A stretch of 34,390 nt of DNA from assembly GCA_964625865.1 (NCBI GenBank), contig CAZVEV010000033.1, forward strand, positions 1 to 34,390. Direction: 5' to 3'. Each line of letters opens with the position of its first letter. Position 1 is the stretch's first letter. A program made the translations under genes and the position numbers. Shown one piece after another: positions 24,568 to 32,159 of this stretch. This DNA comes from CAZVEV01 sp964625865 (GTDB lineage Bacteria > Planctomycetota > Phycisphaerae > SM23-33). The notes beneath the pieces are model-generated. The model was not told the origin of the DNA. It saw nothing but the letters and a program-made list of their open reading frames with translations, and searched no databases.

Positions 24568-24634
24568 TCCGGGGCGTCACGCCACGAGGCAAGCCGCTCC
24601 GGGGAGAGCGAGACGGACGATCAGGGCGTCGCGC
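24568..24634. repeat. 67-bp direct repeat, copy B
   Basis: Partner of 22983-23049 (62 of 67 identical). Both copies share the core GAGGCAAGCCGCT plus GGGGAGAGCGAGACGG. Target-site duplications or terminal inverted repeats were not seen. Confidence 0.8.
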
Positions 24635-24691
24635 AGGACAGGACGCGTGCACACACTTCACACGCGTGCGGATAGTGCGTTCCGTTTAGCG

Positions 24692-24708
24692 GCGGGGCAA
24701 CGCCCCGC
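24692..24708 (-). terminator. hairpin downstream of cdaR
   Basis: GCGGGGC-AAC-GCCCCGC, a perfect seven-pair stem 37 bases past the cdaR stop on the minus strand. No T tract. Its position suits a terminator. Confidence 0.5.
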
Positions 24709-24744
24709 GAGGGCCACCCGACGATGCATGGTGCTCACCGCGCC

Positions 24745-26133
24745 TCAGGGCCCGCCCCCGGTGGCGGTTCGCTTCTCGAGTTTGCAGCGGACCTTCGGGG
24801 CGGCGCCCACCAGTTCGACGTCCAGGTCGGGAGGGAACTGGATCAGCACGTCCTTGGTCAGCCAGCTCTCGACAGCTTCGGTGTCGCCGTCGTTCATGGT
24901 GACATAGGCGTCTATCTTGGGCGTGCTGAGCCGCTCGAGGTCCTTCTGCGACCCCCGCACGGTGATGGTGGGCCACCACTCGGTTTCGGCGTCCTTGGGG
25001 CGGGTCAGGGTGAATCGCGACCAGATGCCGCCCGGCTCGCCCCACTTGGGCGGGGACAGCACGCGGACCTGGACGCGGAGCTGCTTGTCGGTGGTCAGCC
25101 CGGAGATCCGAAACTTGACGGTGACGGTCTTGGCCAGCGGCTGGATGTTGACGCCTTCGATCTCGCGACTGAGTGCGACCTTCAACTCGCCCACGCCTGC
25201 CACCGTGTCCACGCCGGCCAGGTCCGTCGCCACGGTGGCCACCGCGGGATCGCTCTGCTTGGCGAGGATGGCCTGCCATGAGGCCTCGCCCACGCGAATG
25301 GCGACCTGCGCGGGGATGATTTCCGGCGGCTCGGCCAGCGTTGCTCCGGTGTGCTCGAACTTGACGTTGACGGTCTTGACCATGAGCTTGTCCAGCTCGA
25401 TGGGGAGGGTCGCCGGCGTGCAGGACCGCACGGTCAGGCCATTGGCTGCGATGCTCTTGTGGGTGGCCAGCAGGTCCGCGGTGCGGAGTTCATGCTTGCC
25501 GGCCTTCCGCCCGGCGGAGACGTCGAATGTCAAGATGTCCTGGTTGCCGTTGAGTTCGGTGGCGAACCGCTTCAGGGCGGGGCGATCGCCCTCGAGCGTG
25601 AAGTCCACTTGTACCGTCGGCGCCGAGGCGAGGAACAACTCCGACGATTCATCAGCCGCCAGCGACAGCGTGGCCCTGGAGACCAGTTCGGGCCGCACCA
25701 CGCGGTATTCTATGACCTCCGGAAAGGCCGACAGGATGCTCAGGCGGGACTTGCTCAGGTTCAGGCCCTCATCAATGACGCTGGCGGTTCGGAGGTAGTT
25801 CGTGCTGTCCAGTTCGCCCACCTTGGATACGTCATAGACGACAACCGTCGGGGACTGGCCGTCGCCGGGGACGAGCTTGTCGACCGCGTTACGGTTGCCC
25901 TGGACCCGAAGGGTGATCTCGTGTGAGTCGGCGCTCTTGAGCACTCGCGAATCGCTCTGGCCGGTCGTCAGGCGCACGGTGACCACCAGCTCCCGGTCGG
26001 TGGTGAACTCCTGGTCGGCATACGTCCAGACAAGGATGGTGATGATGGCGACCCACGAGAACGTGTACAGGCTGTTGAGCCACCACCGCCTGCTGAACCG
26101 TCGTTTGCTTCGGGTGTCAAACGGTCCGCTCAT
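24745..26133 (-). CDS. cdaR: CdaR/YbbR-domain regulator of c-di-AMP synthase
   Basis: 462 aa. The N-terminus has basic residues and one membrane segment (LYTFSWVAIITILVWTYA, ~21-38), and the rest is an extracytoplasmic chain of YbbR-type beta domains, for example VTVRLTTGQSDSRVLKSADSHEITLRVQGNR and VNVKFEHTGATLAEPPEI. CdaR proteins bind the membrane c-di-AMP synthase CdaA and modulate its activity. The gene overlaps cdaA by four bases (ATGA), so the pair is translationally coupled. The YbbR repeats are weakly conserved here; identification rests on the topology, repeats and neighbour. The last ~30 residues are basic and end in GGGP. Confidence 0.85.
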   Translation of the reverse strand: MSGPFDTRSKRRFSRRWWLNSLYTFSWVAIITILVWTYADQEFTTDRELVVTVRLTTGQSDSRVLKSADSHEITLRVQGNRNAVDKLVPGDGQSPTVVVYDVSKVGELDSTNYLRTASVIDEGLNLSKSRLSILSAFPEVIEYRVVRPELVSRATLSLAADESSELFLASAPTVQVDFTLEGDRPALKRFATELNGNQDILTFDVSAGRKAGKHELRTADLLATHKSIAANGLTVRSCTPATLPIELDKLMVKTVNVKFEHTGATLAEPPEIIPAQVAIRVGEASWQAILAKQSDPAVATVATDLAGVDTVAGVGELKVALSREIEGVNIQPLAKTVTVKFRISGLTTDKQLRVQVRVLSPPKWGEPGGIWSRFTLTRPKDAETEWWPTITVRGSQKDLERLSTPKIDAYVTMNDGDTEAVESWLTKDVLIQFPPDLDVELVGAAPKVRCKLEKRTATGGGP

Positions 26134-26978
26134 GTAGAGGTCCCTCCCGAATCATGCCTCTCCTTCCGCTTCCACAGGCCCTTGGGTGCCAGAAGGGACA
26201 TCAGCACGTCGCCCAACGTGTCGAGCCCCAGCCCCAGGTAGAGCTGCCCCTCGCACGCCAGCGATACGCGCCCGGTCTCTTCGCTGACGACCAGGACGGC
26301 GGCGTCGGTTTCCTGCGCCAGACCCAGCGCCGCGCGATGGCGGCTGCCCAGCGAGGCGTCGACCTCTTCGCTCTCGGCCAGCGGGAACTGGCAGCCGGCG
26401 GCGGCGATGCGCCCGTTGCGAACGATTACGCCCATGTCGTGCAGCGAGCTGCCCGGGTAGAAGATCGTGTTCAACAGGCTCGGCGTCAATTTGGCGTCCA
26501 GCGCCGTTCCCGCACGCAGCAGGGCCCCGAGGCCGACGGACCGCTCGACGGCAATCACGGCGCCGATTTTGTTCCGCGACAAGTAGGCCGCCGAATCCAC
26601 CAGGGCGCGCGTCACGTCCTGGGCCTGCCATCGCACCGAGCGGAAGAACCTGGCCTGGCCGATCTGGATCAGCGCGCGGCGAAGCTCGGGCTGGAACGCG
26701 ACCACGGTGGCCACCGACACCAGCAGCAGGAACTTGCCGTACAGGAACTGCATTCGCTGCCATTCCAGGGATCGCGGCAGCATGAGGATGACGACGTAGA
26801 CCGCCGCAAGCACCAGCGCCACGCCCTTGATCAACCTCGCCCCGCGCGTGCCCCGCAGGAACCGCATGATCAGCCACACCACCAGCCCGATAAGGATCAG
26901 CTCGACCGCGACGACGATCGGCTCGTACGTCCTGACCCGCTCGAACCAGATTGTGATGGCCTTGATCAGTTCGCTCAT
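26130..26978 (-). CDS. cdaA: CdaA, membrane diadenylate cyclase (c-di-AMP synthase)
   Basis: 282 aa. Three N-terminal membrane segments (IVVAVELILIGLVVWLIMRF, ALVLAAVYVVILML, FLLLVSVATVVAFQPELR) precede a DisA_N cyclase domain (~105-260). RHR (213-215), GSRHRAALGL, SEETG (232-236) and the LLRAGTALDAKL region match the family, which condenses two ATP into c-di-AMP. The catalytic motif that is normally D-G-A is D-M-G here (181-183, in LHDMGVIVRNG); the Asp that helps bind the metal is kept but Gly and Ala differ. Activity is therefore likely but not certain. It is coupled to cdaR downstream, and folP lies upstream, a common folP-cdaA-cdaR order in bacteria. Confidence 0.88.
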   Translation of the reverse strand: MSELIKAITIWFERVRTYEPIVVAVELILIGLVVWLIMRFLRGTRGARLIKGVALVLAAVYVVILMLPRSLEWQRMQFLYGKFLLLVSVATVVAFQPELRRALIQIGQARFFRSVRWQAQDVTRALVDSAAYLSRNKIGAVIAVERSVGLGALLRAGTALDAKLTPSLLNTIFYPGSSLHDMGVIVRNGRIAAAGCQFPLAESEEVDASLGSRHRAALGLAQETDAAVLVVSEETGRVSLACEGQLYLGLGLDTLGDVLMSLLAPKGLWKRKERHDSGGTST

Positions 26979-27030
26979 CGTTCTCGTCGGCGCACAGGAA
27001 ACCCGCCCGCCACTCCATCGTATCAGTACT

Positions 27031-27042
27031 CATCGGCCGATG
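27031..27042. promoter_or_regulatory. perfect 12-bp palindrome upstream of cdaA
   Basis: CATCGGCCGATG lies 53 bases upstream of the cdaA ATG at 26978 in the folP-cdaA gap. A regulatory site is possible, but GC-rich palindromes of this length can arise by chance. Confidence 0.3.
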
Positions 27043-27194
27043 GCCTGTTCCTACTTGACACCGAAGGGGCTCGAAACGCAAGGGAAAGCCGGTTTTCAGG
27101 CGAAAAAGGCGGTGCCACGGTCCTATGCGCAACAGAGGGCCGTGTGGAAGACGCCGCCTTGGTTGGGTTCGACATGGCGCGGGTGCCGTAGTTT

Positions 27195-27253
27195 GACGCG
27201 AAGCGGCAACCACGTATCGCCGGACTGCCCCGGCGTGGTTGCCGCTTCGCGTC
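27195..27253 (-). other. 20-bp perfect inverted repeat between folP and cdaA
   Basis: The arms at 27195-27214 and 27234-27253 are exact complements with a 19-nt loop that can add a four-pair CCGG/CCGG stem. It begins 17 bases after the folP stop (minus strand) and sits ~217 bases upstream of the cdaA start. No U tract follows on either strand. A Rho-independent terminator, an RNA control element for cdaA, or a mobile palindrome are all possible. Confidence 0.6.
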
Positions 27254-27269
27254 CGGTCCGCAACGGATG

Positions 27270-28118
27270 TTAGCGGCCCGCGCGGTCGATAGCGGTGGCG
27301 ACACTCAGTGCCTGGGCCAGGGCCCGCACGTCATGGACGCGGAAGATGCTCGCGCCGCGCCGGTACGTCGCCAGGCACGCCGCCACCGTGCCCGCACCGC
27401 GCTGCTGCGGATCGGACTCGCCCGTCAACTCGCCGATGAACCGCTTGCGCGACGGGCCTATCAGCACGGGACATTCCAGCGTGGTCAGCTCGCCCACGCC
27501 GGCCAGCAACGCCAGGTTGTGCTCCAGCAACTTGCCGAACCCGATCCCCGGGTCCACGATGCACCGCTCCCATGCCACCCCCGCCGCGATTGCCGCCTCC
27601 GCCCGCTCGGCCAGGAAACCGCGGACCTCGGCCACCACGTCATCGTAGTGTGGCGCCGACTGCATCGTTTTGGGCTGGCCCAGCATGTGCATCAGCACCA
27701 CCGGGGCGCCGCGGTCAGCGGCCAGCGAGAGGATCTCCGGGTCCTCCCGCCCGGCTGAGACGTCATTGACGATCGCCGCCCCCGCATCCAGGGCGAACTC
27801 GGCCACCGCGCTGCTGGTGGTGTCGATGCTCACCATCGCCTCGCCGGCCACTGCGGGAACGATCTCCCGCAGGCGGGCGATCTGGTCGTCTGCGCTGACG
27901 CGGTCGGACCCCGGTCGCGTCGACTCGGCGCCGATGTCGATCACGTCCGCCCCGTCGTCTACCATCTGCTTCGCGCGGGCCCGCGCCGCGGCCGGGTCCA
28001 CGAACTCCCCGCCGTCGGAGAAGCTGTCGGGCGTAACGTTCAGCACGCCCATAATCACCGCCCGCCCGGTGCGAGGCGAGTTCAGGATCTCATCAATTGT
28101 GATGCCCATGGCGACCAT
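27270..28118 (-). CDS. folP: FolP, dihydropteroate synthase
   Basis: 282 aa. FolP condenses p-aminobenzoate with 6-hydroxymethyl-dihydropterin pyrophosphate in folate synthesis and is the sulfonamide target. Signatures include VIMGVLNVTPDSFSDGG near residue 21 (both parts of the first motif), DGADVIDIGAESTRPGS, VSIDTTSSAVAEFAL, IVNDVSAG, DPGIGFGK and the C-terminal GPSRKRFIGELTG (sulfa/PABA site). The TIM-barrel order is complete and the length normal. ATG 28118 is used; ATG 28109 (MGITIDEIL) is close behind and also possible. It faces away from the GH5-like gene and reads toward cdaA, separated by a long hairpin. Confidence 0.95.
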   Translation of the reverse strand: MVAMGITIDEILNSPRTGRAVIMGVLNVTPDSFSDGGEFVDPAAARARAKQMVDDGADVIDIGAESTRPGSDRVSADDQIARLREIVPAVAGEAMVSIDTTSSAVAEFALDAGAAIVNDVSAGREDPEILSLAADRGAPVVLMHMLGQPKTMQSAPHYDDVVAEVRGFLAERAEAAIAAGVAWERCIVDPGIGFGKLLEHNLALLAGVGELTTLECPVLIGPSRKRFIGELTGESDPQQRGAGTVAACLATYRRGASIFRVHDVRALAQALSVATAIDRAGR

Positions 28119-28219
28119 ACATACCCCTGCCGGCCAGACGCGTCAACACCACGCGATGGCGTGGGGCTGGGCCGACAGGTAAGATCAGACCACCTGATGG
28201 TGCCAAAAGGAGCGTGAAG

Positions 28220-29380
28220 GTGAACAAGGTTCGGGTGGTTTCACTGATGGCGGTCGCGGTCATTTCCACCGCGACCGCGCCGTGCCGGGGCGGCGAGAAA
28301 CCGGGCCTGACCGTTTCGGCCGACGGCACGCTGATGCGGGGCGGCAAGCCGTTTCGGGGGATCGGCGTCAACTGCTTCCCCTTGTTTGGCCGCCTGCTGA
28401 ACGACGCAAAGGACATCCGCTACGAGGCGGGCCTCAAGACGCTCGGACGGCGGGGCATTCCGTTCGTGCGGTTCATGTGCGGCGGCTTCTGGCCGCGGGA
28501 CAACGCGCTGTACACGACCGACAAGGCCGAGTATTTCCGGCGGCTGGACCTGGTCGTCAAGTCGGCCGAGCGGCATGGCGTTGGGCTTGTTCCCAGCCTC
28601 TTCTGGCACATGTCGACCGTGCCCGACCAAGTCGGCGAGCCGTGCGACCAGTGGGGCAACCCCAAGAGCAAGGTGCACGCATTCATGCGGACGTATGTCC
28701 GCGAGGTCGTCACGCGCTACCGCACGTCGCCCGCGATCTGGGGTTGGGAGTTCGGCAATGAATACAACCTGCCCGCCGACCTGCCCAACGCCGCCAAACA
28801 CCGCCCTGTGTGCTGGCCGACGCTGGGCACGCCTGCGACGCGGTCGGCCCGGGACGACCTGACCCACGCGATGATGCGAACCGCAATCGCCGCGTTCGCC
28901 ACTGAGGTCCGCCGCTACGACCCGCACCGGATCATCTCGTCGGGCAACTCGATTCCCAGGTCCTCGGCGTGGCACCAGCAGACGGGGAAGTCCTGGCGCA
29001 CCGACACTCCCGCCCAGCAGGCCGAGGTGCTCCGCAGCGATAATCCCGATCCGTGCGACGTGATCTCGATCCACGTCTACACCGATGCGAACAAGCGCCT
29101 TACCGCCGCCGCCCGGACCGCCGCTGCGACGCGGAAGCCGCTGTTCATCGGCGAGTTCGGCGTTGAAGGCCCCACTACCGACGCGACGCGAAAGCGCTTC
29201 GCCGAACTTGTCCAAGCCCTCGAACGCAGCAACGTGCCGCTAGCCGCCCTGTGGGTCTTCGACCACACACCCCAGAAGACCTGGAACGTGACGGATACCA
29301 ACACGCGGTCATATCAACTGGACCTGATCGTCGCCGCAAACAAGCGCATGGCGGCACGAGTCGGACAACCGACCCGTTGA
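28220..29380 (+). CDS. secreted GH5-like (clan GH-A) glycoside hydrolase
   Basis: 386 aa from GTG 28220, which has AAAAGGAG seven bases upstream (the GTG at 28214 is too close to that site). Signal peptide VVSLMAVAVISTATA. A TIM-barrel clan GH-A enzyme: LMRGGKPFRGIGVNCF opens the barrel, GIPFVRFMCGGFWP follows, WGWEFGNEYNL carries the acid/base Glu181 after strand 4, and PLFIGEFGVEG carries the nucleophile Glu312 after strand 7. The two Glu residues are the expected ~130 residues apart. Such enzymes hydrolyse beta-mannan, beta-glucan or related glycans; the substrate is not evident. It has its own transcript, divergent from folP. Confidence 0.88.
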   Translation: MNKVRVVSLMAVAVISTATAPCRGGEKPGLTVSADGTLMRGGKPFRGIGVNCFPLFGRLLNDAKDIRYEAGLKTLGRRGIPFVRFMCGGFWPRDNALYTTDKAEYFRRLDLVVKSAERHGVGLVPSLFWHMSTVPDQVGEPCDQWGNPKSKVHAFMRTYVREVVTRYRTSPAIWGWEFGNEYNLPADLPNAAKHRPVCWPTLGTPATRSARDDLTHAMMRTAIAAFATEVRRYDPHRIISSGNSIPRSSAWHQQTGKSWRTDTPAQQAEVLRSDNPDPCDVISIHVYTDANKRLTAAARTAAATRKPLFIGEFGVEGPTTDATRKRFAELVQALERSNVPLAALWVFDHTPQKTWNVTDTNTRSYQLDLIVAANKRMAARVGQPTR

Positions 29381-29412
29381 AGTGACCAGTCCAATCAGAG
29401 CGCACAGAAGGG

Positions 29413-29457
29413 GCTGGCCACTTCAGTGGCCAGCAGCGGAGGCCCGCAGGGCTCCGC
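29413..29457. terminator. tandem hairpins between convergent genes
   Basis: GCTGGCCACT-tc-AGTGGCCAGC (29413-29434) is nearly a perfect cruciform, and GCGGAG/CTCCGC (29436-29457) with an inner CCC/GGG follows. They lie between the GH5-like stop (29380) and the stop of the next minus-strand gene (29544), so they probably terminate both transcripts. Confidence 0.55.
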
Positions 29458-29513
29458 ACGAGTAGAGCATCTGCGTCTCAATACGACGTCACTCCGCCTG
29501 CGCCCGTGACCAG

Positions 29514-29534
29514 TCATGGGCGAGACGCCCATGA
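29514..29534. repeat. TCATGGGCG-AGA-CGCCCATGA palindrome
   Basis: A perfect nine-pair stem with a three-base loop, ten bases before the stop of the minus-strand gene. The CATGGGCG...CGCCCATG core is familiar from planctomycete intergenic repeats (general recollection, not checked), so a dispersed element acting as a terminator is plausible. Confidence 0.45.
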
Positions 29535-29543
29535 TACATTCCG

Positions 29544-30785
29544 CTACCGCTCGCGAATGATGATTCGGGACTCGGTGCGGCGCTCGGGACGATTCCGGTC
29601 GTGCAGCTGCACGCGGATGTTGTGCACGTACGGCCAGAACGCGTGCTTCTTCGTGGGCACCTGGCCGAAGAAGCCCGAGACGTAGATCTCCTCCGGCAGG
29701 CCCGACCAGTTGCGCTGGGCTCCGCGACGGGGCCGCCTGCGGCGGAAGTGCGTCGTGTCGTCGCGCGGCCAGGTGTTGCCCACGAACACGCGCTCCGCGT
29801 CGGTCTCGAACGTCCAGACCGTCCATCCGCCGGGCCGATCCGCCTGGGCCAGCGGGGACCGGGCGATCAGCGTGTCCGGCACGGAGTCGGCGTTGGTGTC
29901 GGCGTAGGCGACGTAGTAGAATGCCCCGCAGATCCCCGCTTCGGTATGGGCCATCGAGATACGGTACGTCCGCCTGCCTTTTCCCGGGGCCAGGGGCCAG
30001 ACCTGCACGCGGTGGGGCAGCACGCCGGTGTCTTCCACGGGGCGAATCACGCCGGCCCCGCGCGGGATCTGTCCGGTCTGGTCCAGCCTGCCCGCCGCGG
30101 CGCCCGGAGGTCCGGGAGTCTTGCCCGCCAGCAGGTCGGCGAGGTACTTCTCCGCCTGGGCGATAGTCCGGGCGCAGTTATCGGAGGCGATCTTGGCCTT
30201 CGTCAGGGCTTCGACGGCCGCTGCCTTGGCCTTCTGGTCGGCTGCGGTCTTCAGCGCCTCGGTCGCCTCGGCCTGGCGGGCGGCGTAACGCTTGGCCAGC
30301 CGGCGCAGCGTAATCAGCAGTCGCTCGGTGTTGACGATCTCCTGTCGTCTGGCGGAGAAAAAGGGGTCAGGAACCTTTTTTGTGCTCCTTGACGCGTCCG
30401 TTGCAGTAGGGCGTGGTGGAGAAAAAAGGTTCCTGACCCCTTTTTCTCCGCCGGGCGCCGGCTTGGGGCCCACCCACGCCTTGCCGTTCCACTTCAACTC
30501 CACCCGCACTGTGCGCCCGGTTCCGATCGATCGAATGGGCCGCCCGTGCGTCGACAGGATCTCCGCGCCGTGTCCCGTGCTCGCGATTCGCGTGATGCGC
30601 GTCACGCGGCCGATGCCCTCGTTGTCGGCCGGCACGCGCGACAGATCGCGCACGGTCCCGTTGGCGTAGGAGACCTGGAAGTAGACCACGGGGGCCGGCT
30701 CGGGGGGCGTCGGCGCGTCGGCCGTCGCGGGAGTCATCGCGGCCAGCAGGCCCAGGAGGATCACGGTTTGCAGCATGGCACGCAT
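29544..30785 (-). CDS. secreted protein of unknown function with in-frame palindromic insertion
   Basis: 413 aa; the family is not recognised. ATG 30785 has AAAGG seven bases upstream (the frame extends to 30839 without similarity). Signal peptide MRAMLQTVILLGLLAAMTPATA. The N-terminal ~100 residues are beta-rich (VVYFQVSYANGTVRDLS, RVTRITRIAS). Residues of the 102-bp palindrome insertion (30351-30452) follow, then an Ala/Lys/Glu coiled coil (KTAADQKAKAAAVEALTKAKIA) and a C-terminal ~180-residue domain with RVQVWPLAPGKGRRTYRISM and WTVWTFETDAERVFVGNTWPR, perhaps a lectin-like beta domain. The insertion leaves the frame intact. No catalytic motif is seen. Convergent with the GH5-like gene. Confidence 0.75.
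   Translation of the reverse strand: MRAMLQTVILLGLLAAMTPATADAPTPPEPAPVVYFQVSYANGTVRDLSRVPADNEGIGRVTRITRIASTGHGAEILSTHGRPIRSIGTGRTVRVELKWNGKAWVGPKPAPGGEKGVRNLFSPPRPTATDASRSTKKVPDPFFSARRQEIVNTERLLITLRRLAKRYAARQAEATEALKTAADQKAKAAAVEALTKAKIASDNCARTIAQAEKYLADLLAGKTPGPPGAAAGRLDQTGQIPRGAGVIRPVEDTGVLPHRVQVWPLAPGKGRRTYRISMAHTEAGICGAFYYVAYADTNADSVPDTLIARSPLAQADRPGGWTVWTFETDAERVFVGNTWPRDDTTHFRRRRPRRGAQRNWSGLPEEIYVSGFFGQVPTKKHAFWPYVHNIRVQLHDRNRPERRTESRIIIRER
30351..30452. repeat. 102-bp palindromic element inside a coding gene
   Basis: Arms 30351-30381 and 30422-30452 are perfect 31-bp inverted repeats around a 40-nt loop. Total length is 102 bp, exactly 34 codons, and no stop appears on the minus strand, so the host reading frame is kept. 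The arm core GGGGTCAGGAACC recalls palindromes linked to REP-associated (RAYT) transposases (general recollection, not checked). No transposase is nearby. Confidence 0.85.
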
Positions 30786-31091
30786 CGTCTTGCCTTTCCC
30801 GCCCCACACGGTCCGCCGGAGGGTCCGCCTGCGGCGCACACGGTGGGCGCGTTATCGCACATAGAAGCGCATCGGCATTGACGGGGGGTGACTTAATGCG
30901 ATTGTGGTCCGCAGTTTCCTCTGGAAACCTGGGGACGCTACCCGGGCCTTGGTGTGAGGGGCTCGGGCCGGCGCGAGGTGGGACCTCAGCCGGGGGGTCT
31001 GGCATGCACGAGAGAGGCGGCCTGCGGGACGAACGGGGGGGGCAGCGGGGTTGTGGGCGTCTGACGTGAGAAAGGCGGCTAGCACGCCCGT
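30786..31091. other. intergenic region without recognisable gene
   Basis: 306 bp upstream of the secreted-protein gene. It is GC-rich with small hairpins (TTTCC-tct-GGAAA; CCTGGG/CCCGGG) near 30923-30950 and holds no convincing ORF. It may contain a promoter for the minus-strand gene, but none is clear. Confidence 0.5.
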
Positions 31092-31214
31092 ATGGACGCG
31101 GCTGACAACATGACGTTTGACGGCGAGTATGCGTATGCCTACGACGCATGGAACCGCCTGGTCACCGTCGAGTGGGCCTATCGCGACCACGAGCAGACGG
31201 CCACCGTCGCGTAA
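31092..31214 (+). pseudogene. Rhs/YD-repeat remnant
   Basis: A 40-codon ORF reading MDAADNMTFDGEYAYAYDAWNRLVTVEW. The Y-x-Y-D-A-W-N-R-L-V-x-V core is the YD repeat of Rhs-family proteins, normally thousands of residues long. Upstream frames are broken (TAG at 31079) and the 3' end is cut by a TAA inside a palindrome. It is a fragment, not a gene, but shows that an Rhs gene once lay here or was carried in. Confidence 0.75.
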
Positions 31215-31240
31215 TTCGGGGGACACCTTACTAGAATTAC
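31211..31240. repeat. palindromic repeat GTAATTC...GAATTAC at Rhs fragment end
   Basis: GTAATTC (31211-31217) and GAATTAC (31234-31240) flank GGGGGACACCTTACTA. This form resembles REP-type elements of RAYT systems. Its TAA ends the Rhs remnant, so insertion may have truncated it. Confidence 0.5.
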
Positions 31241-31299
31241 TGATAGGGAACTTGATTCCGCGTGACGGTGCGTCGGTGGCCCGGGGGCGAGGGGTTTGG
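31239..31299. repeat. 61-bp direct repeat, copy 1 (PEP-CTERM gene block)
   Basis: Matches 34294-34354 at 53 of 61 positions in the same orientation. It ends exactly at the stop codon (31300-31302) of the first PEP-CTERM gene. Core: GGCCCGGGGGNGAGGGGTTTGG. Confidence 0.8.
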
Positions 31300-32082
31300 T
31301 TATGCGCGCCTGCGACGACGGGTCAGCACGCCCAGGCCGCCCAAGGCGAGAAGAACCATGGTCGCCGGTTCGGGCACGAGGGTTAGCGTCGAGGTGTTGG
31401 CGGTGTCGACGCGGGCAATCCACTTGCCGTTGATCTCGTCGTTGCCGCCGGGCGAAACCGTCGGCGTGCCTGTTGCGTTGACGCGCGTACCGTCAATGCC
31501 GAACGCCCAGTTGCCCGAAACCTTATTATTCAGGTTCGTAAAGTCGCCCGCGTCCATGGTAAGCATCCGGACTTCCGCCCCGATCGCCTGGAAATCAACC
31601 ATCGGTAGTGAGCCGTTGGCCGTCTTGTTGGACGCGACCCCGTTCTCGTAGTCGTCGAACTGAATCGTTCCGGTCAGGCCATAGCTGCCCATCACGTTCA
31701 CGGCCTGATTGCGGCCCACGATCTGGGCACCGGTGGCTTGCAGCGTGAGCGTACCGTCAATCTGCGCCGATGCGGGATTGGCGTTGAGCTTCACGCTACC
31801 GGCTGTCATCGTCAAGCTCGCTCCGCTTGCGATGTGCAGAGTGCCCGCGGGCGATGCTTCATCCAGGATCACGTTGCCGGTGGCCTTGACGACGTCGAAC
31901 CCTGTCCCAATGGTGATCTGGTCATTCGTGCCCGGGACACCGTCCGGGTTCCAGTTTGCGAGAGTATCCCAATCGTCACCGCTGCCGAGGCCATCCCAGG
32001 TCTTGACCGCGGCCTGGAGTGTTGTCGTGGTGCAGAGAGCCAGAGCGGCAATCGTCAGCCCGCAGAGAAGTTGCCTTGCCAT
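31300..32082 (-). CDS. PEP-CTERM protein with repeated-strand body
   Basis: 260 aa. ATG 32082 is preceded by GGAGGT seven to nine bases away. Signal peptide LLCGLTIAALALCTTTTLQAA. The body begins KTWDGLGSGDDWDTLANWNPDGVPGTNDQITIG, a pattern typical of autotransporter-like and PEP-CTERM beta-helix starts, and continues with parallel-strand repeats (TLHIASGASLTMTAGSVKL, TLTLQATGAQIV). The tail is VPEPATMVLLALGGLGVLTRRRRR, a full PEP-CTERM signal for exosortase-mediated sorting. Likely a surface or matrix protein. It is the last of three co-oriented PEP-CTERM genes and is followed by the 61-bp repeat. Confidence 0.9.
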   Translation of the reverse strand: MARQLLCGLTIAALALCTTTTLQAAVKTWDGLGSGDDWDTLANWNPDGVPGTNDQITIGTGFDVVKATGNVILDEASPAGTLHIASGASLTMTAGSVKLNANPASAQIDGTLTLQATGAQIVGRNQAVNVMGSYGLTGTIQFDDYENGVASNKTANGSLPMVDFQAIGAEVRMLTMDAGDFTNLNNKVSGNWAFGIDGTRVNATGTPTVSPGGNDEINGKWIARVDTANTSTLTLVPEPATMVLLALGGLGVLTRRRRRA

Positions 32083-32159
32083 GTCATTACCTCCGTCTGA
32101 AAGAAACGGGGCGACCCGGCGATGGGCCGCCCCGTGGGGTGTCTGTGTTCTGATGGCGT

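Larger units (their letters stand above)
24396..24744. other. intergenic region with repeat copy B and terminator hairpin
   Basis: 349 bp without a credible gene. It contains the second copy of the direct repeat and, at 24692-24708, a hairpin that probably ends the cdaA-cdaR transcript. Reading frames here are only shadows of the repeat. Confidence 0.6.

Noticed and set aside
26154..27191. 345-codon plus-strand frame
   Set aside because: Antisense to cdaA; Gln/Arg/His-rich shadow composition.
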